NCBI RefSeq assembly: GCF_030817655.1
Contig: NZ_JAUSZM010000003.1
Coordinates: 62,001-126,000 of the forward strand
Length of the DNA stretch: 64,000 nucleotides
Reading direction: 5' to 3'
Source of the DNA: Streptomyces sp. V4I2
Lineage (GTDB): Bacteria > Actinomycetota > Actinomycetes > Streptomycetales > Streptomycetaceae
The translations under genes were made by a program, and so were the position numbers. The stretch's first letter is position 1; the number at the start of each line of letters is the position of its first letter. The notes below the pieces were generated by a model. That model was not told where the DNA came from. It ran no database searches and saw nothing but the letters and a program-made list of their open reading frames with translations. This document shows positions 54,877 to 64,000 of this stretch, one piece after another.

Positions 54877-55101
54877 AGCCGGTTGTGCGTCGGCTCATCT
54901 CCTCTTGAAGGTGGGCGCGGGTGACGGCGTCGGCAGCGTCAGTAGGGTCGACGCCTGCTGGGGCGTAGCGGCAGCTGAAGGCTGCGAAACTAGTCGACTT
55001 CGCGGATCGCGCCCCGCTCAAACCCGGGTGCGCCGTACGGTCCCTTCTACGGATGGCGACCGGGTGGTGACGCCGGGTCAGGCATGGGAGGGGTTCCGAG
55101 G

Positions 55102-55605
55102 ATGGTCAATGCCCGTACGTACCCGCTGTGGCGGGGTCTTGCGATGAGCGAGGACCTTCCCCAGGAAGCCCTCAAGACGGTGGTTGAGGCCCTGTGCGCC
55201 CCGGCGATCAGCCTTCACGGCATCGATTCCCAGGCCGACCGGTGGCGGGAGGAAGCCCTCAAAGCTGCCCTGCCCACGCTGCTGGCCCGGACCTCTGCCA
55301 AGCGGCTGCGGAACCGGCTCCTGGTACAGGCCGACGAGAAGATGCTGGCCGCCCTGGCGGCCGACGGCACAGTGACCACCGCCGACCTGCCCGCCATCCT
55401 GCGCACCCGCCGGGTCTGGGCCGGACTGGTCGCCGGTCTCGCACGACACCCCGACCAGGTCGAAGCGGCGATCGCTCTCCTTCCCCGCCTCCCCGGTTAC
55501 GAGGTGGAGCAAGTCGTCCGGGACTGGGATCTCGACCGACACACCCGCGTCGAAGGGACCGCGCCGGCGCCGCGGTCCCCGCCTGGTCCGGTCGTATCTC
55601 GGTAG
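55102..55605 (+). CDS. Hypothetical HEAT-like protein, possibly truncated
   Basis: This 167-residue frame from ATG 55102 (MVNARTYPLWRGLAMSED) shows repeats of a helical pattern (LPTLLARTSAKRLRNRLL, AIALLPRLPGYEVEQVV). It resembles the N-terminus of longer Streptomyces proteins that I recall only as hypotheticals. The last 20 residues are low-complexity proline-rich, suggesting that the true C-terminus was lost. An upstream ATG at 55084 is also in frame. Confidence 0.5.
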   Translation: MVNARTYPLWRGLAMSEDLPQEALKTVVEALCAPAISLHGIDSQADRWREEALKAALPTLLARTSAKRLRNRLLVQADEKMLAALAADGTVTTADLPAILRTRRVWAGLVAGLARHPDQVEAAIALLPRLPGYEVEQVVRDWDLDRHTRVEGTAPAPRSPPGPVVSR

Positions 55606-56416
55606 CGGCACACACCCTGCCTCCAGCCACACGCGCCCTACGGCTGGCCGATCATGTCGCTGACAGGCGACAACCTGCGTGGCAGGGTCAGGTGATGGTG
55701 AACAGCCTGACGGTGAAGGGGAGTTCGTGGAAGCACGGATACGGGTCGCGTCGGCCGACGTGCCCGAAGCCTTCGGCCGCTGCCCCGGAGGAGAAGACCG
55801 TGCCGTGCGGATGCCGCCTGCACCAGCACGTCGTGGACTTGGCCGGCGGGCGCCGGCACGATGAGTGCGGCATCAGCAAGATCTTTTGGCTATCGCGGCG
55901 GGGGTTGAGAAACACCTAGTGAGCAGTTCAGCTACACGGCCAACGGCCCCGCCTGCCCGGGCTGGCCGTGTGCCTGATCTGGACCCAGAGATTCCTGATG
56001 TCGGCCTGGACGGCCTCGGGAATGCGTGCACCAAGCGCCTGCGGGCCGGCGCCGCGACCGCGGCAGCCGGCGCATCGAACGTTCACTGCCTCGTCCGGCC
56101 CTGCGACAGCGGGCGCCGGTCCACGCCTGAGGGTTCATCTCTCACGCCTCACAGATTCGAGCCATGACCAATTCGGCTGCGCCCGTTCGCCTGGCGGCCC
56201 CATCGCCCTCCCCGAGCCAGCTTGTTGCAGCTCGGCACATGCGCGCCGTCCACATGGGGGCATGCCTGTGGCGCCTTTGCCATCAGATCGATCTCAGCCA
56301 GATCACACAATGCCTGTCGCGTACATGACCCTGAGTGTCTACGGTGTGACGGCTCGTGCGTTGAGGGTGGGGATCATGGGGTCGACGTGCCCTCTGAAGT
56401 GCTCTGGGGAGGGCGC
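55606..56416. other. Gene-poor stretch before the second RHS locus
   Basis: No gene is supported on either strand across 811 bp. A weak open frame at 55679-55864 lacks family signs. The promoter for the RHS locus probably lies near the right end. Confidence 0.4.
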
Positions 56417-59400
56417 ATGCGATCACAGACCGGGCTTCTTCATGTGGTCAGCAATAGACGTCATCGGCTACTGACAGTGGGCGCACTCGTGCTGGCGCTG
56501 GGCGGGTAGCTCGGTGTCGGCCGACGCCGTGCCGCCTCCGACACCGACCGCACAAGCCACAGGTGCGACGAAAGCAGACGATCGCTCGTCAACCCAGCCG
56601 GCCCCGACGGCAGCAGCGGAGCCAGCGCAGACGCCTGACGTGGCGGCTGCCGAGCCCACCACCGACAACGCCGTGTATGCCTACGATGCAGCCGGACGCC
56701 TCGTGGGCGTGACCGATCCCGACGGTGAGACCGCCCGCTACCGCTACGACAAGGCCGGCAACCGGCTCGGCATCGACCGGTTCACTTCCAGCACCCTCTC
56801 CGTGCTGTCCATCGTGCCCGTGCGGGCCCCCGTGGGTGCGAAGGTCACCCTGTCCGGCACCGGTTTTGCCACCACCGCCGCGGGCAACACTGTGACCTTC
56901 GGCGGCAAGGCAGCGACGGTCGCTTCTGCCTCTGCAACCCGTCTTGTCGTGACCGTCCCCTCCTCGGGCGCGGTCAGCGGCACGGTCTCCGTGACGGCAG
57001 GCGGTTCGACCGCCGAAGCACCGGAGTCGTTCACCGTGGCCTCCGGACCGACCATTTCAAAGGTAGAACCGGCAACCGGCGCACCCGGCGCGGAAGTCAG
57101 CGTCTCAGGTGCGGGGTTCGCCGCGGCCGCAACCGACAACGTGGTGCGCTTCAACGGTGGAACGCTCGCGGAGACAGTCAGCACCTCCCGGGCCACGCTC
57201 ACGGTGAAGGTGCCTGAATCGGCAACCAGTGGGCGGATCACCGTACAGACACCGGACGGAAGGGTGACCTCCCCGGCTGACTTCATTGTGCCTGTCGCGG
57301 AGGATGCGGAAGGCTTCGAGACCACGGTCCGCACCTCGGTGTCCGACGATCCGTCCTCCATCGCCGTCACCCAGACCGGCAAGCGCGCCAGGGTGTTCTT
57401 CGACGCTGAGCAGGGACAGGACATCTCTTTTGGTTTCACCCAGTCCACGTTCAGCCCTTCGGCCGTCGTGGAGCTGATCGATCCGCGTGGTGACACTGTC
57501 GGCAGTGGCAGGAGCATCCCCTCAGGCGCCAGTGACTGGGAGGTACGCAGCCTCCCAGTCTCCGGAACATACACACTGGTGATCGACCCCTCCTCGGACA
57601 TCACGGGCGCGGTGACCGTGACGTTGTCTCAGCCGGCCGGCGGGCAGCTGCACTTCACTGACGATCCGGCTGCCACAACGATGAGCCGGGCCGGACAGGA
57701 CGGATCGTGGACGTTCGCCGCGTCGACGGGGGACTCGTTCAGTCTCGGAATCGACACGGCTGCTATGACCGACAGCCTGACTGCCCGTCTGTACGCGCCC
57801 GACGGGAGTCAGCTCGATTCCCTGTCGGTGTCGAAGGCGTACGACGGCTCTGTTGACCTGGATGGGCTGCCCGCCAGCGGGACATACACCCTGTATCTGG
57901 ATCCGTCGAATGGCGCGACCGGAACCGCCACCGTCACCGTCTCCCACTATGCGCAGGCTGCCGCGCTGGAACCGGCCGGCAAGGCCGTGCAACTGGCGAT
58001 CAGCCGTCCCGGGCAGGATGGCACTGCCTCCTTCACCGCTGCGGCCGGGCAGAAGGTGTCGCTCGGGGCCACGTCCACGGGATTCTCCTCATCCGTCACC
58101 TATCGGGTGTACGCCCCGGACGGCAGCGAGGTGGACAGTTTCTCCGTCTCTGCTGGCAGCACGACGGACTGGGACAGTGCGGCTCTCCCCCAGACCGGCA
58201 CCTACCGACTGCGCATGTCGCCTGCCCGCCTCGGCACGGGAGCGCCGACGACCACGCTCTCCCGACCGGTGGACGTTGGACGTCTCAGCTCGACGGGCGA
58301 CGCGGCCTCGGCGAACATCACCCGTCTCGGGCAGAACGCGGAGGCCACCTTCAACGCCTCGGCGGGAGACGATCTGTCGCTCGGCATCACGGAGAACACG
58401 CTCACAAGTTCCGCCTCTCTCGGCGTGATCGCTCCGTAAGGCGCCAAGGTCGGCGCCACCACCACGGTGGCATCCGGCGGTGCACGAACCCAGGGGCTGT
58501 CGGATCTGCCGGAAACCGGAACGTACACGGTGATCCTCGATCCCTCCGGCGGCGCGCAGGGCAGCCTGAAGCTGACGCTTTCCGCCGATCTTGCTGTCGA
58601 CGTCGCTGTCGACGGCGCCTCGGTGTCGGCCACCGCGGCGCGCCCCGGTCAGCGGATCCGCGCACGTTTCACAGCGGGCAGTGACTTCGTCGGCGTCGGA
58701 TTGGCCAGCAACAGCATCAACCAGACCACCTCCCTCAATGTGATCGGCTCGGCAGGCGGAGACGGCACTTCGGTGACCTCCGTGAGCAAGAACACCACGC
58801 AGGCGGCCCAGCTGAGCCCCCTGACAGCTGGCGCGGCCTACATGCTGCTGCTCGAACCACAGTCCGCCGGCACCGGTGCGGTAACGCTGTGGCTGTCCAC
58901 TCCGGCCAAGGCGGGTGCACTGTCGCAGGCCGACCGCGCCGGAACAATCAGCCGCCCCGGACAGCAGCTGGAGTACACGCTGGATGCCCAGGCCGGGGAC
59001 GGGGCATCCGTGGTGTTCACCGGCACCACGCTCACGGGGACCACCGCAATCAAGCTGCTGAGTCCGGGAGCGACGGAGCCGACCAGCCTCGAGAATCTTC
59101 TGACTTCTGCAACCGATGCGGCACCATCGGCCTGTCAGCCACCGCGTCCGCGTCAGCCGACAGCGCGCAAGACGTGGAAGGCCCGGCCAAGAGCACCGGC
59201 GACGGCACGGTACCGGCCGGCGCCGATGCTTGGCAGCCGGACAAGCACAACCTCATCGGCCGGGACTGGGCGACCCGGCGCGGCACGGCACCGAAGGCTC
59301 CGGCGAAACTGCGTGCTCCGCCGGGCAAGACCGCGCTCACCGGGCACGTGCTCAAGCTGGACGGCAAGCCACTGGCCGACGTGAGCGTCCGGGTCGGCAT

Positions 59401-62400
59401 AAGGACCACGCGCACGGACGCCAAGGGCCGATTCCTGCTTGCCGGGATCAGTGCGGACGCCACCACGTTGGTCGTCGACGGCTCTACCGCCAACACCAGC
59501 AAGCGCACCTACGGCCGCTTCGACATCCGCGTCCAGCCCCAGGCCGGGATGTCGGTGGATCTCGGTTTCCCGGTGTGGATGACGCCGCTGGATACCAAGC
59601 ACACCGTCACCTTCGAGGTTCCTGCGGAAAAGGACGTCGTCCTGACCACCCCGCAGATCCCGGGTCTTGAAGTCCGCATCCCCAAGGGCTCGGTGGTACG
59701 CGACGAACACGGCAAGCCCGTCACCGAGCTGGGCATTACCGCGATCCCAATCGACAGGCCACCCTTCCCGCTGCCGACGAACAGCGTCGTTCCCATCTAC
59801 TTCACCGTCCAGCCCGGCGGGATGTATGTGTTCCCCAAGGGCGCTCAGATCATCTACCCCAACTACACCAACGAACCGCCGGGCACCGTTGTCGACTTCA
59901 TGGACTACGACCCGGACGGCAAGGGCTGGTACGTCTACGGACACGGCGAGGTCAGTGCCAACGGCACCCAGGTCATCCCGGACGACAAAACCCGGGTGTG
60001 GGCCTTCCACGGCGCCATGTTCAACACCCCAGCCCTGCCCTCCTGGCTCACCTCCTGGCTGGACGACACCATCGACTGGCTCTCCGGCGACCCGGTAGAG
60101 CTCTCCACGGGCCTGCTCACCGACGCCCATACCGACCTGGCCGTCGACGACGGCCTGGTCCCCATCGAGGTCACCAGGACCTACTGGCAGGGCGATACCG
60201 CCAAGCGCTCCTTCGGCATCGGACGCGACCTCATCTACAACGCGTTCCTGCACTCCGAGGAGCAGTACAAGGAAGTCGATCTGTATCTTCCCGGCGGGCA
60301 GAAGGTGCACTACGTCCGTACCTCCGCCGGCACCAGTTTCAGCGACGCCGTCTTCCAGCCGGCGAGCGCCTCCAGCCGCTTCCGCGGCACCGTGATCAAG
60401 TGGAACCGCACCTCGGGCTGGGACCTGACCTTCCCCGACGGCACCGTCTGGGAGTTCCCTCAGTACTCCCCGCTCCACGAGATCCGTGACCGCTATGGCA
60501 ACACGCTGACGCTCACTCGCGCCAACCGCTACAGGGGACCAATCACCCGGCTCGTCACGTCCGGCGGCCGGTGGATCAACTTCACCTACGACACACAAGA
60601 CCGCGTGACCGGGGCCCGGGACAACGCTGGCCGCGCGGTGTCGTACGCCTACGACAGCGCCGGGCGTCTGGAATCGGTCACCGACCCTGCAGGGAAGGTG
60701 AGTTCGTACACTTACGACGCCACGTCCAACCGCATCGCGACCGCGAAGGACGCCCGCGGCATCGTCTACATGACCAACACATACGATGCCAACGGCCGGG
60801 TCAAAAAGCAGATCCTGACCGCGGGACAGCAGTACTCCTTCGCCTACACCACCACCGGGACCGGCGAGGTCACGGCCACAGAGGTGACCCAACCCGGCAA
60901 CGCGGTGCGGCGGGTGGAATTCGACGGCGGTTACGGCTACTCCGACACCCAGGCATACGGCACGGAACTCGCCAGAAAAACGGTCTATGAACGAGGCACA
61001 GGGCACCGCATCGACGCAGTCGTCGACCCCTCCGAGCGGCGCACCAAGCTGTCCTACGACGCCAACGGCCATCTGACGGGCGCGGTCGAACTCGCCGGAA
61101 CCACCGATGCGCGCCCCAGCGGCACCGTGGTCTACGACGGCGCATACGACCAGCCGGGCAGCATCACCGACGCACTCGGCCACACGACCACGTTCGCCTA
61201 TGACGCAGACGGCAATCTGACAAAGACCACTGATCCTGAAGGGCGGGAGACCGCCTACACGTACAACAGCGCCGGGCAGCTCGAGACGGTCACCGATACC
61301 TCGCACGCGGTCACGACCTACAGCTACAGCAATGGCGACCTCACGGCGATCACAGATGCCGAAGGCCGCACCTCCGTCCAGTTCACGGACGCCGTCGGCC
61401 GGCCGAGCGCGCTGTCCGACGAATCTGGCTCGTCGACGACTGTGACGTACGACGAGCTCAACCAGACCCGCAGGGTCACCGATCCGCTGGGCAACACCAC
61501 GGACCTTGATTACGACGCCAACGGCAATCTCACCGTCCTGACCGACGCCCGCGGCAACACCACGACCTGGGCCTATGACGAGGCGGACCGCCCGAAGTCT
61601 GCGACCGACCCCCTGGGTGCGCAGGCGCTGTTCGAGTACGACGCGGCCGGCTTCCTGAAGAGGGCCACCAGCCGATCCGGCCAGGCGGCCACGGCCGAGT
61701 ACGACCTGCTGGGCCGCCCCAAGAGCACCCAGTACGGCGTCAATCCCCAGGGCGTCGCGGAATCCACGGTCACATACGGCTACTACGCCAACGATCTACT
61801 CAAGCAGGTCACCGACAGCCAGTCCGGCAGCCAGTCCTTCACCTATGACGTCTACGACCGGCTGGCCTCCACCACCAGCCCCACGGGCAAGGTCGACTAC
61901 GGCTACGACTCTGGGGACCGCCGCACCCTGGTGACGGCGGCCGGAGTGAGCACCACCTACGGGTACGACAAGTCGGACATCCTCACGTCAGTCAATTCCG
62001 GCGCCCAGGAGGTCACCTTCGGCCTCGACCAAGTGGGCAGGGAGAAGACCGCATCCCTGCCCGGCAACATCACCCGCACCACCGGCTACGACACAACCGG
62101 TGTCATCAAGTCCATCGCGTACGCGCAAGGCACCAAGACCATAGGCGATCTGGCCTATACGCGAGACCAACGCGCCCTGCAGACCGGCTTGACCGGCTCG
62201 CTGGCACAGGTCGCTCTACCTGTCGCGGAGAGCGGGACGCAGTTCGGCAAGGACAACCGCATCGCCACCTACGCCGGGCGCACATTCGCCTATGACGCAG
62301 ATGGCCAGCTCAAGAGTGACGGCCTGCGCACCTACGCCTGGAACGGCCGAGGCGAACTGACCGGCCTGACCAAGGCAGGAACCGCCTCGTCGTTCGGCTA

Positions 62401-63835
62401 CGACCCGCTCGGCGGACGCATCTCCAAGACCATGGGCACTGCCACCAGCCGGTATCTCACCGACGGCTCCAACCCTCTGGTGGAGCAGAACGGTTCGGGG
62501 ACAACGACGGCCACCGTGGCATCCGCCGGCCTGGACGACTTCCTGGCCCGCACCGAGGGCGGCAAGACCCAGGTCTATCTGACTGACACCCTGGGCACCG
62601 TGGTCGGCCTGGCCAACACGGACGGCACGGTCGCCACGACCTATGCCTACGACCCCAACGGAGCACCCACCGCCTCTGGCACGGCATCGTCGAACCCGTA
62701 CACCTTCACCGGCCGCGAAGACGACGGCACCGGTCTGCTCTACTACCGCGACCGCTACTACGACCCCCAGACCGGCCGCTTCATCTCGCAGGACTCCATC
62801 GGCCAGGCAGGCGGCACCAACCTCTACCAGTACGCCCTGTCCTCCCCCACCACCTACACCGACCCGTCTGGCAACAACCCCATGATCGCCGGATGCCTCA
62901 TCGGCGGGCTCATGGACGGCGGCCTGGACTGGCTCGCCCAGCGTCTGTCCGGCCGGAAGGTCGACTGGGGCCAGGTCGGGCAGGCCGCTGCCATCGGCTG
63001 CATCGGCGGCATGCTCGGCGCCGGCCTGGGCGCCAAGGTGGGAACACGTGTACCGGGCTGCAACAGCTTCACCGGTGACACTCACGTCCTGATGGCCGAC
63101 GGCACCCGCAAGCCGATCAAGGATGTTGCGATCGGCGACACGGTGATCGCAACCGATCCCGAGACCGGGGAAACCGGGCCCCGCAAGGTCACCGCCTTGA
63201 TCAAGGGGAGCGGTGACAAGCAACTCGTCGACATCACCGTCGACACCGACGACACCGCCGGATCTGAATCCGCCACGGTCACCGCCACCGACGGCCACCC
63301 CTTCTGGGTCCCCGCCCTCCACCAGTGGCTCGACGCCGCCGACCTCACGGCCGGGCAGTGGCTGCAGACCAGCGCCGGCACCTGGATCCAGATCACCGCC
63401 ATCCGGCATCACACCCAGTCGACCGCCGTCTACAACCTCACCGTCGACGACCTCCACACCTACTTCGTCACCGCAGGCAGCCAGGACCTCCTGACCCACA
63501 ACTCCACCTGCATCCTGGGGCGCACAGACGACATCAGAAAGTACACCCGTGCACGGCCTGGCGTCGACTACGGCGACGACATCCTCAACCTCCGCGGCAC
63601 CATAAACGGCCCCAGAGGCGGCCGCGGCGTCGGTGCCTGGAACTGGACTCGCAACAAGCGCTTCATCGATGATGCGCTGGCCAGTGGCAAGACGATCCGT
63701 CTGGTGACCGATCCCACCAAGCCCATCTACAAGGGCGGGAACGGCTACCAGCGGGAACTGAGGTATCTCAGGGACAAGGGGTACGGCTGGCGCAAGGTGG
63801 GCGAGTACTGGGAAGTCGTCAGGGTCAGGCCCTAG
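56417..63835 (+). pseudogene. RHS-repeat polymorphic toxin with TIG domains and Hint autocleavage domain, three lesions in its first half
   Basis: Ancestral order: a signal peptide from ATG 56417 (RRHRLLTVGALVLALGG), one YD repeat, two IPT/TIG domains, several pre-peptidase-like domains, a long RHS body, the core motif (YYDPQTGRFISQD, DPSGN), a Hint domain and a tip of about 110 residues. Lesions: the signal peptide is out of frame with the body (G-run near 56508), an in-frame TAA at 58437, and a frameshift near 59120-59145. The last open frame (from about 59145 to 63835) is intact and carries the whole RHS, Hint and toxin. As it stands, secretion is lost. Sequencing error at three sites is possible but unlikely. 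Confidence 0.8.
63050..63505 (+). other. Hint (pretoxin autocleavage) domain within the RHS gene
   Basis: The domain starts with the splicing cysteine in GCNSFTGDTHVLMADG, contains the TxxH block ATDGHPFWVP, and ends at TAGSQDLLTHN. This is the HINT/intein-like domain that releases C-terminal toxins by self-cleavage in polymorphic toxins. The remaining C-terminal residues (about 63506-63832) form the toxin tip, with WNWTRNKRFIDDAL and YQRELRYLRDKGYGW; I cannot name it. Confidence 0.85.
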
Positions 63836-63867
63836 CCCAGCCGCAACAGCGAGAGCCGGAGGCACCC

Positions 63868-64000
63868 GTGGTTCCGTCAGCGAAAGTCTTCTTCGACGAA
63901 GTTCGAACAGCCTATGCCCCCACGGCAGATGTCCTGGGGCTCACCGGTCCCGAGGAGACCGAACGGGTGATGCCAAGTGCTCACTACAAGGGTCCTACCG
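63868..64000 (+). CDS. Putative immunity protein, partial (runs off right edge)
   Basis: GTG 63868 follows a GGAGG site by 5 bp and lies 32 bp after the RHS stop. The 44 codons seen (VVPSAKVFFDEVRTAYAPTA...) are open to the window edge. Position directly after a toxin tip suggests an immunity gene; family unknown. Confidence 0.5.
   Translation, partial: MVPSAKVFFDEVRTAYAPTADVLGLTGPEETERVMPSAHYKGPT

Overview
The window is high-GC actinobacterial DNA, almost certainly from Streptomyces or a close relative. The signs are strong GC bias at third codon positions, many GTG starts, GTGA/ATGA stop-start overlaps, regulators with TPR repeats of the Streptomyces type, and families I recognise from that genus (a DUF6207-like protein, a DUF6000-like protein, a Ku with a lysine-rich tail, and RHS/LamG secreted pairs). 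It looks like an accessory region: only the sugar operon and a few small genes appear undisturbed, and the rest is mobile DNA, toxin loci and broken genes. I see no rRNA, tRNA or CRISPR array.

Region by region: (1) 1-3.94 kb, the end of a Tn7-like transposon with tnsC-tnsB-tnsA on the minus strand, running off the left edge; its probable terminus lies just before a ku gene (3980-4876). (2) 5.3-16.05 kb, a minus-strand saccharide cluster. A tight core of seven genes overlapping by 4 bp (nucleotide-sugar dehydrogenase, epimerase, NodB deacetylase, glycosyltransferase, NagA-like deacetylase, Gfo/Idh/MocA oxidoreductase, IolB-like isomerase) is followed by an SDR, a GT4 glycosyltransferase and an APH-fold kinase. 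Two divergent TPR regulators (16.2-18.5 kb) probably control it. (3) 19.57-31.81 kb, a 12.2 kb Tn554-like element built on three large tyrosine recombinases plus a small HTH/coiled-coil protein. It is inserted inside a Y-family DNA polymerase gene, whose two halves lie at 19.38 and 31.81 kb. Its cargo is a two-gene system: a Trypco1-like protein and a 1412-residue trypsin-STAND NTPase-WD40 protein. An IS5-family element has in turn split the first recombinase. This cargo is the most exciting item in the window, as a candidate anti-phage/conflict system.

(4) 32.4-38 kb, small genes (a Fic-like toxin/antitoxin pair, a DUF6207-like protein) mixed with remnants (the lexA C-terminus fused to a TPR-regulator tail, an ISAs1 transposase piece, a truncated secreted protein). 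(5) 38.1-49.1 kb, a minus-strand secreted LamG protein, a giant RHS toxin and a candidate immunity gene. (6) 49.4-56.4 kb, a gene graveyard: an HNH nuclease, two small intact hypotheticals, two integrase tails, a sigma-factor stub, a nonsense-mutated gene, and a 139-bp direct repeat bracketing 3.7 kb. (7) 56.4-64 kb, a second RHS polymorphic toxin on the plus strand with a Hint (autocleavage) domain and toxin tip. Three lesions break its front half, and a possible immunity gene starts at the right edge.

All functional calls are by eye from motifs and memory of families; no database search was run.
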